Assembly (NCBI RefSeq): GCF_900119165.1 | Contig: NZ_FPJG01000006.1 | Coordinates: 1,426,001-1,490,000 of the forward strand | DNA length: 64,000 bases | Direction: 5' to 3' | DNA from: Amycolatopsis australiensis | GTDB lineage: Bacteria > Actinomycetota > Actinomycetes > Mycobacteriales > Pseudonocardiaceae | In this document: positions 32,017 to 41,812 of the stretch, piece by piece | Layout: each line of letters begins with the position of its first letter | Numbering within the stretch: the stretch's first letter is position 1 | The notes under the pieces: model-generated | Told to the model about the DNA's origin: nothing | Seen by the model: only the letters and a program-made list of their open reading frames with translations | Databases searched by the model: none | Program-made: the position numbers and the translations under genes

Positions 32017-32370
32017 ATGGGTGACTTCTCCGGTGACGTCTTCCTCGCGGACTGCCCGGCCCGGCTGGCGATCGAGATCATCGCCGACAAGTGGGCCGTC
32101 GTCGTGGTGTTCGCGCTCAGCCGCGGCCCGCGGCGGCACGGCGAGCTCGTCGGCCTCATCGGCGGCATCTCCCGCAAGGTCCTCACGCAGACCCTGCGCA
32201 AGCTCCAGGGCTACGGCCTCGTCGACCGTCGCGCCTACGCCGAAGCGCCGCCCCGCGTCGAGTACTCGCTGACCGACCTCGGCCGGACGCTCGTCGAGCC
32301 CATCGGTGTCCTCACCCGCTGGGCGACCGTCAACGGCGAAGCCGTCGTGGCCGCTCAGGAAGCCAGGTAG
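32017..32370 (+). CDS. HxlR-family winged-helix regulator
   Basis: 117 aa. CPARLAIEIIADKWAVVVVFALSRGPRRHGELVGLIGGISRKVLTQTLRKL is a full HxlR helix-turn-helix, with the usual Cys near the N-terminus that senses oxidants or electrophiles in some family members (Cys13). LTDLGRTLVEP ends the wing. It is divergent from the PPOX gene and overlaps the convergent amidase by 16 bp. Confidence 0.93.
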   Translation: MGDFSGDVFLADCPARLAIEIIADKWAVVVVFALSRGPRRHGELVGLIGGISRKVLTQTLRKLQGYGLVDRRAYAEAPPRVEYSLTDLGRTLVEPIGVLTRWATVNGEAVVAAQEAR

Positions 32371-33200
32371 GCCTCGATCGCCGCGGCGATGGCCGACGCG
32401 TACTGCTGACGCCCGTCCGCGCTGGTCATCCGGGCCGCTTCGGCCGCGTTGCGCATGTTGCCGCACTCGACGAGCACCGCCGGGCGCGTCGAGAGGTTCA
32501 GCCCGGCGAGGTCCGAGCGTGCCGACAGGCCGTTGCCGCCGATGTAGTTCGACGTGCTGAACCCGCTCGTGCGCATGGTGTCCCGCACGACCTGCGCCAG
32601 TTTCGTCGACGGTTCGCCCTGCGCCGCGTTCAACGGCGGTGACGAGTAGGCGACGTGGAAGCCGTTCGCCCCGGCCGTGGTCGAGCCGTCGGCGTGGATG
32701 GAGACGACCGCGTCGGCGTCCGCCTCGTTGCCGATCGCCGCCCGGCGGTCGACGCACGGGCCGACGCCGCTGTCGTTCTGTCGCGTGTAGACAACCCGGA
32801 TTCCCTTGTCTGACAAGGATTTTCCGACCCGCTGGGCGACGTCGAAGGTGAACGCGTGCTCCGGGTAGCCCGCATCGGTCGACGTGCCGGTGGTGTTGCA
32901 CGGCTTGGTCTGCCCGCGCCCGGCGGGCACCGGCCGGTTGATCTCCGCCGGGTGCGCGGCGTTCCCGCCGTTGTGCCCGGGATCGAGCACGACGACCTTC
33001 CCCGCGGCGGGAGTCGCCGAAGTCGTGGGAGTCGCCGGGGGTGCCACCGAGGTGGACGAAGGCGACGGCGAAGACGTCACAGGCGCCGAGGGGGTCGAGG
33101 GGCCCGGCGCCGGAGCCGCCGGGGCGTCGTCGGAGCAGCCGGTCAGCAGCAGGGCACCGGCCAGCAGGAGAGGGGCAATCGCGCGTCGCACGGCGACCAC
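32355..33200 (-). CDS. N-acetylmuramoyl-L-alanine amidase (Amidase_3) lipoprotein
   Basis: 281 aa. A signal with lipobox LLTGC (Cys near 23) and a Ser/Pro/Thr-rich linker up to about residue 68 lead to an Amidase_3 domain. [11 protein letters not shown] carries the first zinc His; SIHADGS carries a second. VECGNMRN carries the catalytic Glu. It cleaves the amide between MurNAc and L-Ala in peptidoglycan. Start GTG at 33200 or 33191. Similar to mycobacterial Rv3717-like enzymes, but lipidated. Confidence 0.92.
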   Translation of the reverse strand: MVAVRRAIAPLLLAGALLLTGCSDDAPAAPAPGPSTPSAPVTSSPSPSSTSVAPPATPTTSATPAAGKVVVLDPGHNGGNAAHPAEINRPVPAGRGQTKPCNTTGTSTDAGYPEHAFTFDVAQRVGKSLSDKGIRVVYTRQNDSGVGPCVDRRAAIGNEADADAVVSIHADGSTTAGANGFHVAYSSPPLNAAQGEPSTKLAQVVRDTMRTSGFSTSNYIGGNGLSARSDLAGLNLSTRPAVLVECGNMRNAAEAARMTSADGRQQYASAIAAAIEAYLAS

Positions 33201-33279
33201 GGTGCCACAGCCCGGCACCTCGCGTGGCGCGACTACCCTGGTGGCTGACACAGGCGTGCAGAGAGGACCGAGTGCGATC

Positions 33280-33639
33280 ATGGTGCAACCCGGCGGCGGC
33301 TTCGACCTTTCCCAGCTGATGCAGCAGGCGCAGCAGATGCAGCAGAAGCTCGTCGAGGCCCAGGAGGAGCTCGCCAACACCGAGGTCACCGGCACCGCCG
33401 GCGGCGGGCTGGTCACCGCGACCGTCTCCGGTGACAGCCAGCTGAAGAGCCTGAAGATCGACCCGAAGGTCGTCGACCCGGACGACGTCGAGACGCTGTC
33501 CGACCTGGTGGTCGCGGCGGTGCGCGACGCGTCGGCGAACGCGCAGAAGCTGACCGAGCAGAAGCTCGGCCCGCTGGCCAACGGGCTCGGCGGCGGTGGC
33601 GGCATGCCGGACCTCGGCAGCCTCGGCTTCGGCGGCTGA
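33280..33639 (+). CDS. ybaB: YbaB/EbfC-family nucleoid-associated protein
   Basis: 119 aa. [45 protein letters not shown] is the standard start of the family; the dimeric tweezer binds DNA. The Gly-rich C-terminus is common in actinobacteria. It lies 5 bases before recR, as in nearly all bacteria. Confidence 0.95.
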   Translation: MVQPGGGFDLSQLMQQAQQMQQKLVEAQEELANTEVTGTAGGGLVTATVSGDSQLKSLKIDPKVVDPDDVETLSDLVVAAVRDASANAQKLTEQKLGPLANGLGGGGGMPDLGSLGFGG

Positions 33640-33644
33640 CGAAC

Positions 33645-34241
33645 TTGTACGAAGGTGTCGTCCAGGACCTGATCGACGAGCTCGGGCGCCTGCCCGGGGT
33701 CGGGCCGAAGAGCGCCCAGCGGATCGCGTTCCACCTGCTGGCCACCGACCCGGCCGACATCGCGCGGCTGCAGGACGTGCTCGGCAAGGTCAAGGAGGGC
33801 GTGCAGTTCTGCGAGGTCTGCGGCAACGTCTCCGAGCAGCAGAAGTGCCGCATCTGCCGCGACGAGCGCCGCGACCTCACGGTCATCTGCGTGGTCGAGG
33901 AGCCGAAGGACGTCCTGGCGGTCGAGCGGACGCGCGAGTTCAAGGGCCGCTACCACGTCCTGGGCGGCGCGCTCGACCCGCTGTCGGGCATCGGCCCGGA
34001 GCAGTTGCGGATGCGCGAGCTGCTCAAGCGGATCGGCGAGGCCGACATCCGCGAGATCATCATCGCGACCGACCCGAACACCGAGGGCGAGGCGACGGCG
34101 ACGTACCTGGTCCGGATGCTGCGCGACTTCCCCGGCCTCACGGTCACGCGGCTGGCGTCCGGCCTGCCGATGGGCGGCGACCTGGAGTTCGCGGACGAGC
34201 TGACGCTGGGCCGCGCGCTCTCGGGCCGCCGTGCGCTCTAA
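33645..34241 (+). CDS. recR: Recombination mediator protein RecR
   Basis: 198 aa from a TTG start, the usual actinobacterial [20 protein letters not shown] beginning. HhH motif [14 protein letters not shown]4 zinc finger with Cys56, Cys59, Cys68 and Cys71, and a Toprim domain ([14 protein letters not shown]). It loads RecA at gaps with RecO and RecF. Cotranscribed with ybaB. Confidence 0.97.
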   Translation: MYEGVVQDLIDELGRLPGVGPKSAQRIAFHLLATDPADIARLQDVLGKVKEGVQFCEVCGNVSEQQKCRICRDERRDLTVICVVEEPKDVLAVERTREFKGRYHVLGGALDPLSGIGPEQLRMRELLKRIGEADIREIIIATDPNTEGEATATYLVRMLRDFPGLTVTRLASGLPMGGDLEFADELTLGRALSGRRAL

Positions 34242-34795
34242 GCCGCGTCGAAGCGGCGCAGGTCGTACAGGTCCATCAGCTTGATCACCTTGTTCGCGTA
34301 CTCCGGGTCGGTGGCGTACTTGCGGCCCACCGCGCGGATGAACGCGTCCGGATCGGCACGCAGCGGCAGCGCCGCCGAGTAGTTCGCGCTCGTCGTCAGC
34401 AGGCGGCCGTAGTCGCGGAACGAGTCGTCGATGGACGCGTACGACCGGAAGTACGCGTCCACCTGATGGCACGGCGCCGGCACGCACTCGGTCGTCGGGT
34501 ACTGCGCGCACCGCAGCGCGATGGGCCCCGGGCTCGCCGGGGCCACGCACTTGAAGCCGAAGTAGTTCCGCTCCGCCGTGGACAGCTTGCTGCGGCCCCA
34601 GTTCGACTCCAGGATCGACTGCGCCACCGTGACCGACGCCGGGATGTCGTACGCCGCGTGGATCGCCCGCGCGATCGGGCCCGCCATGTCGACGTACGCC
34701 GCCTGGTAGCCCGCGTCCAGCGCCGCCTCACGCACCGAGGCCTGGTCGATCGGCGGGACCACCACCAGCAGCGCCGCCAGTCCGATGTGGATCAT
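34238..34795 (-). CDS. Glucosaminidase-domain protein (GH73-like)
   Basis: 185 aa. A short hydrophobic N-terminus (residues 2-14) could act as a signal. A lysozyme-like GH73 domain follows with catalytic Glu in [16 protein letters not shown] and [33 protein letters not shown] and the tail [18 protein letters not shown]. It hydrolyses the glycan strand of peptidoglycan. It has two Cys pairs ([21 protein letters not shown]), likely disulfides in an exported form. Convergent with recR, with a 4-bp overlap. Confidence 0.9.
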   Translation of the reverse strand: MIHIGLAALLVVVPPIDQASVREAALDAGYQAAYVDMAGPIARAIHAAYDIPASVTVAQSILESNWGRSKLSTAERNYFGFKCVAPASPGPIALRCAQYPTTECVPAPCHQVDAYFRSYASIDDSFRDYGRLLTTSANYSAALPLRADPDAFIRAVGRKYATDPEYANKVIKLMDLYDLRRFDAA

Positions 34796-34854
34796 GGCGA
34801 CACCGTTCCCGGTCCGTGCCGGACCGGAAACCGGAAGTCACCCGAACGTGGGCC

Positions 34855-35952
34855 TCAGCAGTAGCCGAGCTGCGCCAGGGTGTTCACGACGATCTCGGAC
34901 GGGTGGTACTTGTCCATCCAGGACTCGCCGCGGCGGTTCTGGTACGTGTCGAGGAAGTTCTGCAGCTTGTCGCCGCGCATCTCCGTCAGCACGACCGTCT
35001 CGCCGAGGTGCTGCGGGGTCTCCGTGCGCTCGCGGTGCACCGCGCAGGGCAGCCCGAGGTAGTAGCACTCCGCCGAAAGACCACCCGAGTCGGTGACGAC
35101 GTACTCGGCGCGCGCCACCAGCGGCAGGAACTTCAGGTACCGCATCTTCGGCTGGATGACGAACTTGTCGTCGAACAGGTTCTCGATGCCCAGCGCGCGG
35201 ATCTTCTCCCGCTCAGGTGCGCCGGCCATGTACAGCACCGGCATCTTGCGGCTCTCTTCGCGCAGGATCTCCAGCGCCTCGCGGTACTTGTCCGGGCGCG
35301 AGACCAGCTCGAAGCGGTGCAGCGTGGCGAGGCCGAACTTCTCCGGCAGGTTCGGCACGTCCAGCGGCTGGCCGATGGCCAGGCGCATGGCGTCGATCGC
35401 CGTGTTCGCCTCGGTGTCGACGACCACGCCGCGGGCGTTGCGCAGGTTGTTCACCTCACGCGCGCTCGGCGCGAAATGGATGTCGACGATCTTCGCCGCG
35501 ATCTTGCGGTTGAGCTCCTCGGGCAGCGGCGACAGGATGCTGCCCGACCGCGCGCCCGCCTCGACGTGCCCGACGCGGGACTTGAGGATCCGCTTCCCGA
35601 TCAGCGAGCCGTACGGCGTGGTGAACGTGTCGCCGTGCACCAGCACCAGCGGCGGGCGGCCGTCCTCGGTCAGCGCGGCGCGCAGCTCATGGCGGCGGCT
35701 CCACGCGGTGCGCAGCACCTGCGCGGCCCAGCCCGGCACCTGCGCCGGCGACTCGAGGTTGTGGGCCTTGTCCTCCGGCACCAGCCAGACGTCCGGCTCC
35801 GGCAGCTTGAGGTCGGCGAGGACGTCGGCCACCTCGTCGACGTGCTGCGCGGTGAACCAGATCTTCGGCCGCACCCCGCGCTCGGCGATCCCGTGGTAGA
35901 CCGGCGCGATCTTGATCAGTTCCGCGGTGGTGCCGAGAATGAAGGAAATCAC
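34855..35952 (-). CDS. wecB: UDP-N-acetylglucosamine 2-epimerase (non-hydrolysing)
   Basis: 365 aa from GTG at 35952. FILGTTAELIKIAPVYHGI is the family's N-terminus (usually GTRPEAIKMAP). LVHGDTFTTPYGSLIG, GHVEAGARSG, and VVTDSGGLSAECYYLGLP are conserved UDP-GlcNAc-binding blocks. It makes UDP-ManNAc for surface polysaccharides. HRTET at the loop end is in the form HRERTETP. It is divergent from a GT2/flippase operon, 84 bp apart. Confidence 0.9.
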   Translation of the reverse strand: MISFILGTTAELIKIAPVYHGIAERGVRPKIWFTAQHVDEVADVLADLKLPEPDVWLVPEDKAHNLESPAQVPGWAAQVLRTAWSRRHELRAALTEDGRPPLVLVHGDTFTTPYGSLIGKRILKSRVGHVEAGARSGSILSPLPEELNRKIAAKIVDIHFAPSAREVNNLRNARGVVVDTEANTAIDAMRLAIGQPLDVPNLPEKFGLATLHRFELVSRPDKYREALEILREESRKMPVLYMAGAPEREKIRALGIENLFDDKFVIQPKMRYLKFLPLVARAEYVVTDSGGLSAECYYLGLPCAVHRERTETPQHLGETVVLTEMRGDKLQNFLDTYQNRRGESWMDKYHPSEIVVNTLAQLGYC

Positions 35953-36036
35953 CGTGAAAGCCCATTTCTGGTCGGGTGCGGTGGCGTAAGGATACTGGCC
36001 GACCCGGCACGGGGGCCGCCGGGTAGCCTCGGCACG

Positions 36037-37059
36037 GTGAGTGCGAACCCGCTCCTCCCCTCGCTCAGCGTCGTCATCCCGGTCTACAACGAGCAGGACT
36101 GGATCGAACGCAGTGTCGGCGCGCTGCTCGCCTCGGCCGAGGCCGCGAACTGGCCGATCGAGGTCGTGGTGGTCGACGACGGCAGCACGGACGCGACCCC
36201 GGCCCGCCTCGACGAGCTGCGCGAACGCCACGGCATCACGGTGATCGGCCAGGCCAACAGCGGCCGCTTCGAGGCCCGGCGGGCGGGCATCGCGAAGGCG
36301 TCCGGGCAGCAGGTCCTGCTGCTCGACAGCCGCGTGGTGGTGGACACGGGCGCGCTGACGTTCCTGCGCGACCAGCTGGTCGACCACCCCGAGCGGACGG
36401 TCTGGAACGGGCACGTCAACGTCGCCTCCGAGAACAACCCGTACGCGGGCTTCATGGCCGGCCTGGTGAAGATCCCCTGGCGCCGCTACTGCGCGAATCC
36501 GCGCCTGATGTCCTTCGGTATCGAGGAGTTCGACCTCTTCCCGAAGGGGACCGGTTTCTTCTCGGCGCCGCGAGCCGTTCTGGAAGCGGCTTCCGACGCG
36601 TTCGTTTCGCTGTTCGACGACGTCCGCTTCGCCAGCGACGACACCGGAGTCCTGCGCTGGATCGCCGAGCGGCACCGCATCTTCCTCGCCCCCGAGTTCT
36701 CCGCGACCTACCACGGCCGCGACAGCTTCAAGAAGTTCGCCGCGCAGGCGTACTTCCGCGGGACGACTTTCGTGGACTCCTACCTCGGCTCGCCCGGCCC
36801 GGCCCGCAACGGCCTGTTCGCCGCGTTCGGCGTCGGCGTGTTCGGGCTCGGCCTGGCGCTGCGCCGCCCGAAGACGGCCGTGGTGCTCGCGGCCGCCGGG
36901 TCCGCCGCGGCGGGCGCGGCGGTGACCCGCTTCGGCGCGACGACCGCGGAGGCCAAGGCCGTCGCGAAGCTGGCCCCGGTGTTCGGCGCCGGCTTCGGCG
37001 CCGGTGCCCTCCGTGGCCTCGTGATGGCACTGCGTGCTCGCCGGCGGCGGGGACGATGA
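36037..37059 (+). CDS. GT2-family glycosyltransferase
   Basis: 340 aa from GTG. GT-A fold with SVVIPVYNEQDWIERSV, VVVVDDGSTDATP, and FDDVRFASDDTGVLRW for the acceptor end. The last 70 residues contain hydrophobic stretches and may form a membrane-associated hairpin. It overlaps the Wzx-like flippase by 4 bp, so it probably builds the lipid-linked glycan that the flippase exports. Confidence 0.92.
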   Translation: MSANPLLPSLSVVIPVYNEQDWIERSVGALLASAEAANWPIEVVVVDDGSTDATPARLDELRERHGITVIGQANSGRFEARRAGIAKASGQQVLLLDSRVVVDTGALTFLRDQLVDHPERTVWNGHVNVASENNPYAGFMAGLVKIPWRRYCANPRLMSFGIEEFDLFPKGTGFFSAPRAVLEAASDAFVSLFDDVRFASDDTGVLRWIAERHRIFLAPEFSATYHGRDSFKKFAAQAYFRGTTFVDSYLGSPGPARNGLFAAFGVGVFGLGLALRRPKTAVVLAAAGSAAAGAAVTRFGATTAEAKAVAKLAPVFGAGFGAGALRGLVMALRARRRRGR

Positions 37060-38345
37060 GCTCGCCGATGGCCGAAGCGGACGGGCGCAGCCTGGCGAGG
37101 GAAACCGGGCGCTCAGCCGGGAAGATCGGCTTTTCGCTGCTGGTCGCGATCGCGCTCGGGTACGTGCTGACGCTGCTGGCCACACGCTGGCTCGGGCCGC
37201 AGAACAGCAAGGTCTACCTCTCGTTCTGGGGCATCCTGATGGGCCTCGGCAGCGCGCTTTCGCCCCTCGAGCAGGAGTTGTCCCGCCAGTCGGCGGTCGC
37301 GGCACTCGACGGCGGCCGGGCGGGCAAGCCGGCACTCCGTGCCCTTACCGTCGGCGCGGTGACCGCCGCCGTGGTCGCCGCGCTGACGCTCGTCGTGCCC
37401 GTGCTGTCCGACCGGCTCTACGCCGGGAACACCGGCCTCGGCGTCATCGTGCTCTGCGGAGCTGTCGCGTTCGCCTGCCAGTTCGCCGCCCGCGGACTGC
37501 TCGTCGGGCAGCAGCGGATCAAGCCGTACTCGGGGCTCGTCGTCGCCGAGGCGGCGGTCCGCGTGCTCGTCCTGTTCGGCGTCTTCTTCGCCGGGCTGAC
37601 CGGCCTGACGTCGTTCGCGATCGCCGCGGCGACCGGCTCGTTCGCCTGGCTGTTGTTCGTGCGCCCGGTGTCCAGGCTGGTCGACCCGCACGCCGACGGC
37701 GAGGGGTGGCGGCCGGTGACCGGCCGCATCCTCGTCCTGATGACCGGCGCCGCGCTGACCGCGAGCGTCATCACCGGCTACCCGGCGATGGTCAGCCTGC
37801 TCGCGCCCGGCGGGTCGGACGCCGCGGTCGGCGTCTTCTTCGCGACGCTGACCGTGTCCCGGGTGCCGCTGCTGCTGCTCTCCCCGCTGCAGGCGCTGGC
37901 CGTGCCCACCGTCGTCCGGCTCTCGGGCACCGAGGACGGCAGGCACCGGCTCCGGAAGCTGCTCGCGGCCGGCGCGCTCGGCACGGTCGTGGTCGGCGTC
38001 GTCGGCGCGCTGGCCGGCTGGCTGATCGGACCGTGGCTGGTCAAGCTGCTCTACGGCGCCGACTTCGTCGCGCAGGGCTGGTGGGTGGCCTGGATGGTGT
38101 GGGGTGCCGTGGTGCTCACCGCCCTGCAGCTGATGACCGCCGTGCTGGTGGCGCGCAAGCAGGCCAACAAGGTGCTCGTGACCTGGGCGGTCGTCGCCGT
38201 GGCGACGGCGGTGGTGCTGCTGGCCGCCCCGGGCGACCCGGTCTTCAAGGCCGTCTCCGGGCTGGCGGTGGCCCCGACGTTGGGCCTCGCCGTGGTCCTG
38301 GTCTTCGTCCTGCGCCGCCCGGCGGCCCAGTCCCAGCAGGGCTGA
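37056..38345 (+). CDS. Wzx/MATE-like polysaccharide flippase
   Basis: 429 aa, about 12 transmembrane helices, MVF/MATE-type fold. The first segment KIGFSLLVAIALGYVLTLLATRWLGPQNSKVYLSFW is typical of polysaccharide biosynthesis membrane proteins. No enzymatic motif, as expected. ATG overlaps the GT2 stop. Likely moves a lipid-linked oligosaccharide across the membrane. Confidence 0.9.
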   Translation: MSSPMAEADGRSLARETGRSAGKIGFSLLVAIALGYVLTLLATRWLGPQNSKVYLSFWGILMGLGSALSPLEQELSRQSAVAALDGGRAGKPALRALTVGAVTAAVVAALTLVVPVLSDRLYAGNTGLGVIVLCGAVAFACQFAARGLLVGQQRIKPYSGLVVAEAAVRVLVLFGVFFAGLTGLTSFAIAAATGSFAWLLFVRPVSRLVDPHADGEGWRPVTGRILVLMTGAALTASVITGYPAMVSLLAPGGSDAAVGVFFATLTVSRVPLLLLSPLQALAVPTVVRLSGTEDGRHRLRKLLAAGALGTVVVGVVGALAGWLIGPWLVKLLYGADFVAQGWWVAWMVWGAVVLTALQLMTAVLVARKQANKVLVTWAVVAVATAVVLLAAPGDPVFKAVSGLAVAPTLGLAVVLVFVLRRPAAQSQQG

Positions 38346-38355
38346 GCCGGGCCGG

Positions 38356-40410
38356 TCAGCCCTGCGGCGGGTTCCGCGGCGGCAGGTCCAGGTGGTAGAC
38401 GCTCACGGTGCCCCGGCTGAACACCTTCGTCAGGCCGGGCAGGCCGTTCAGCCGCTCCAGGCCGGGGGCCAGGCTGAACGACCGCTGGCCCGTCCAGTGG
38501 TTGCCGTCGGTGCCGACCGTCGGGGCCTGCGAGTCCGCGTACACCCACTTGACGTTCTTGCGCCGCAGGATGTCCTGGACAGCGGGGTTCTCCGGGAACG
38601 AGTTGAACATCGCCAGCAGCGTCACGTTGTCGGTGATCGGGCTGTGGCCGTCCGGCACGATGTTCAGGATCGGCAGGTCGTAGTCGACGTACAGCAGCGT
38701 CGAGCCGTCGTTCGCGTTGTTGAGGATGGTTTCGCCGGGGGCGACGTGCTCGTGCAGCCACGCCGCGGCGGCGTCGTCCGACGCGTCGTAGCGGACGAAC
38801 TCCGGCGTCGCGTACCGCTGGCTCAGCGAGCGTGCGCCGGTGTTCATGTAGCCGCGGAACGTCGTCACCGTCAGGGCCGCCAGCACCACCACCGCGAGCG
38901 CCGCCGCGAAGACCGGCCGCGTCCGCAGCGGGACCGGGATGCGCAGGCGCTGTGCCGCCAGCGCGAGCCCGACCAGCGCGAACAGGGCGCCGGCCAGCAC
39001 CGGGATCATGAGGTAGATGTGCGTGTCGACCCGCCCGGCCGCCCGGTAGTAGTACCGCGCGACGGCCGCGCCGAAGCCCGTGTTGGGCGAGACGTGGAAG
39101 CTGACGATCACGGCGACCCAGAAGGCCCACGCCGTCACCAGCGGCCAGCACCGGCGCGACACGATCGCGACGACGGCGCCCACGAGCCCGAGCACGCCGA
39201 GCACGACCTGGCCCATCGTGCCCGTGAGGTCGAAGTAGCCGCTGTAGGGCAGCCGCACGACCACGCCCACCGCCGTGCCCAGTGACTGGGGCGGGATGGT
39301 GGCCGGCGCGTCGACGACCGTGCCGCCGCTGAGCCGCAGCAGGGCGAACACGTCCGGCAGGGCGGCCACGACGGTGACCACCCCGGCCAGCACCAGTGGC
39401 AGCAGCGCGCCGACGAACGCCGTCCGGCCCCGCCGGGTGAACAGCAGGCCGACCATGGCCGCGACCGTGGTGAGGGCCGCGGTCGTCAGCGCGCTCGGGT
39501 GCACGTTGATCGAGCCGGCGAGGGCGATGCCCACGAGCACCGCGCGGCCCCAGTGGCGGCGGCCGATCACCAGCGTCACCGCGGTCAGGCCGGGGGCGAG
39601 CGCCATCGCGGCCGCGTTGGGCAGGACACCGCCGTCGTGGGCGAAGGCGATGCCCGGCCGGTACAACTGCACGGCGACCAGCGCGGCGACGCCGGCGCCG
39701 AGCTCGACCCAGCCGCGGCCGAGCCGCGCGTGCCGCAGCACCGCCGCGGTCAGCGCGGCGGCCGAAAGCGGGAGGACGACGACCGAGAACACGACCGTGA
39801 CCAGGTTCAGCGCCAGCATGGTGTCGCCGAAGACGTCGGTGAGCAGGGCCGCGAGATTGGTGAAGCCCGGCGGGTAGAACTGCACCGCGGTGTCGTGCAC
39901 GACGTCCACGGGCAGCACCTGCCACGGCGCCGCCTGGCCTGTGAAGTGCGTGAACGCGGTCAGGACGGCGTGGGTGACGGTGTCGTGCTCCTGGGTCGGG
40001 GTGCGCCACGAACCCAGGCCGGTGTGCCAGGTCCGGACGCCGAGCAGCACCCCGACGACACCGATGGCCAGCCCGGCCAGCTGCACCCAGGTGCCGGTCC
40101 GCCCGGCGACCGCGCGCAGATCGGGGTCTTCTGCGGGCTGCACGACCACGCGCCGGCGCCGCAGGAGGAACCGCACGAGCACGGCGGCGGCGACCACCAC
40201 CACGAGGGACACGGTGACCGAGAGCAGACCGTAGCGCAGCCCGGTGCTCCCGGTGACGAGCGAAACGAGCAGGACGAAGCCGGTGGTGAGCGGGGCGCTG
40301 AGGCCGGCCAGCCAGAGCCGTTCCCGGACGCCGAAGGCGAGCAGCACGGCGGTACCGGGGACGAACACCACCAGTACGCCGACAAGAAGCCGGAGGCCTT
40401 CGGTCAGCAT
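38356..40410 (-). CDS. Large multi-pass membrane protein, DUF6541 (GT-C-like)
   Basis: 684 aa with about 13-14 helices over residues 1-530 and an extracytoplasmic C-terminal domain (about 530-684). The region around residues 125-165 (HDTVTHAVLTAFTHFTGQA, VDVVHDTAVQFYPPGFTNL) resembles the first loop of GT-C glycosyltransferases and DUF6541. It may transfer sugars from polyprenyl carriers in cell-envelope assembly. Convergent with the flippase. Start ATG at 40410. Confidence 0.85.
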   Translation of the reverse strand: MLTEGLRLLVGVLVVFVPGTAVLLAFGVRERLWLAGLSAPLTTGFVLLVSLVTGSTGLRYGLLSVTVSLVVVVAAAVLVRFLLRRRRVVVQPAEDPDLRAVAGRTGTWVQLAGLAIGVVGVLLGVRTWHTGLGSWRTPTQEHDTVTHAVLTAFTHFTGQAAPWQVLPVDVVHDTAVQFYPPGFTNLAALLTDVFGDTMLALNLVTVVFSVVVLPLSAAALTAAVLRHARLGRGWVELGAGVAALVAVQLYRPGIAFAHDGGVLPNAAAMALAPGLTAVTLVIGRRHWGRAVLVGIALAGSINVHPSALTTAALTTVAAMVGLLFTRRGRTAFVGALLPLVLAGVVTVVAALPDVFALLRLSGGTVVDAPATIPPQSLGTAVGVVVRLPYSGYFDLTGTMGQVVLGVLGLVGAVVAIVSRRCWPLVTAWAFWVAVIVSFHVSPNTGFGAAVARYYYRAAGRVDTHIYLMIPVLAGALFALVGLALAAQRLRIPVPLRTRPVFAAALAVVVLAALTVTTFRGYMNTGARSLSQRYATPEFVRYDASDDAAAAWLHEHVAPGETILNNANDGSTLLYVDYDLPILNIVPDGHSPITDNVTLLAMFNSFPENPAVQDILRRKNVKWVYADSQAPTVGTDGNHWTGQRSFSLAPGLERLNGLPGLTKVFSRGTVSVYHLDLPPRNPPQG

Positions 40411-40621
40411 CTGTCTCCGATCATCGTCACCAAGAGTCGCCGAGCACCACGGGAGCCGCGAAAAGTCTATTCAGGAGGCCGGTGCCGCCCGCAGGGGGAT
40501 GAACGCCGCCACGTCAAACACCGACCCTGTGATCTGTGACATGGTCCCGCGCGGCCGGCGGCCGGGGCCACGTGCCGGGGTCCGCGGCCGGTGACGGCCG
40601 GTGAAAGGCTAAAGTGATCCC

Positions 40622-41365
40622 GTGTCCAGCGCCTCCGTGACCAGCCGCCGCGTGCTCATCGTGATGCCCGCGCTGAACGAGTCGGCGAGTGTCGCTTCGG
40701 TCATCGAGCAGGTGAAACGCGCCCTGCCGAGCGGTGATCTGCTGGTCGTCGACGACGGCTCGGTGGACGACACGGCCAAGCTGGCCCGCGCGGCCGGGGC
40801 CGAGGTGGCCCGGCTGGCGGTCAACCTCGGAGTCGGCGGCGCGATGCGCACCGGCTTCCGCTACGCCGCCGCCCGCGGGTACGACGTCGTCGTGCAGGTG
40901 GACGCGGACGGCCAGCACGACCCGGACGAGCTCGACGCCCTGCTGCGCGGCCTCGACGACGCGGACATCGTGATCGGCTCCCGGTTCGCCGGCAAGGGCT
41001 CGTACAAGGCCAGCGGGCCGCGCAAGTACGCCATGGTCGCGCTGTCGCTCGTGTTCTCGCGGCTGGCGAAGACCAAGCTCACCGACGTCACGTCGGGGTT
41101 CAAGGCGATGGGCCCGCGCGCGATCAAGCTGTTCGCCGGCTACTACCCGGCGGAGTACCTCGGCGACACCGTGGAGTCCCTGGTGATGGCCATCCGGGCC
41201 AAGCTGACCATCAAGGAGATCCCCGTCATCATGCGCGAGCGCGCGGGCGGCACGCCCAGCCACTCGCCCGTGAAGTCGGCCGTCTACCTGAGCCGGGCCG
41301 GCCTGGCGCTGCTGCTGGCGCTCGTGCGCCGCCGTCCCGCGGTCGACTCCTCCGACTCGGCGTAA
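40622..41365 (+). CDS. GT2 polyprenyl-phosphate sugar synthase (DPM1-like)
   Basis: 247 aa from GTG, with GAAAGG upstream. IVMPALNESASVASVIEQV, LVVDDGSVDDT, VQVDADGQHDPDEL (the DxD-type motif) and GSRFAGKGSY are the DPM/DPG pattern without the C-terminal membrane domain. DUF2304 follows directly, the usual partner of this enzyme type. It probably makes a polyprenyl-phospho-sugar for GT-C enzymes such as the DUF6541 protein. Confidence 0.93.
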   Translation: MSSASVTSRRVLIVMPALNESASVASVIEQVKRALPSGDLLVVDDGSVDDTAKLARAAGAEVARLAVNLGVGGAMRTGFRYAAARGYDVVVQVDADGQHDPDELDALLRGLDDADIVIGSRFAGKGSYKASGPRKYAMVALSLVFSRLAKTKLTDVTSGFKAMGPRAIKLFAGYYPAEYLGDTVESLVMAIRAKLTIKEIPVIMRERAGGTPSHSPVKSAVYLSRAGLALLLALVRRRPAVDSSDSA

Positions 41366-41377
41366 GGGGAAGTGGAA

Positions 41378-41812
41378 ATGGCCGGTTGGCGCATCCTCAG
41401 CATCGTCGTCGCGTGCATCGTGCTCTTCGTCGTCGTCGAGATGATGCGACGGCGGAAGCTGCGGGAGAAGTACGCCGGCGTGTGGCTCGTCGTCGCCATC
41501 GGCGTCGTCGTCCTCGCGGTGCTGCCGCAGGCGGCCGAGTTCCTCGCCAAGCACACCGGCGTCCAGACGCCGTCGAACTTCGTCTTCCTCCTCGCCGGTG
41601 TCGTGCTGGCGCTCGTCTCGCTCCACCTGTCCACCGAGGTCGGGCACCTCGAGGAAGAAGTGCGCACGTCGGTCGAGGAGATCGCCTTGCTGCGGTGTGA
41701 GCTCGAGGACGCCAAGCGGGAACTCGCCGGGCGGATCGCCGAGCTGGAGGCGCGGACCGCCGCGCCGGATGATGTCAAAGGGCTTCCCGAGGTCGAGCGC
41801 GTCACCAAGTGA
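41378..41812 (+). CDS. DUF2304 membrane protein
   Basis: 144 aa. Three hydrophobic helices (about 4-22, 36-54, 68-86) are followed by a coiled-coil C-terminus (LEEEVRTSVEEIALLRCELEDAKREL). DUF2304 proteins follow DPM-type GT2 genes in many genomes and are thought to anchor or cooperate with them. The ATG at 41378 sits 7 bases after AGGGGA; a GTG at 41372 is too close to it. Confidence 0.88.
   Translation: MAGWRILSIVVACIVLFVVVEMMRRRKLREKYAGVWLVVAIGVVVLAVLPQAAEFLAKHTGVQTPSNFVFLLAGVVLALVSLHLSTEVGHLEEEVRTSVEEIALLRCELEDAKRELAGRIAELEARTAAPDDVKGLPEVERVTK

Noticed and set aside
40411..40621. Small gene between the DUF6541 and GT2 genes
   Set aside because: The frames here have no start with ribosome site and end as continuations of shadows of the neighbours; it is treated as a divergent promoter region.
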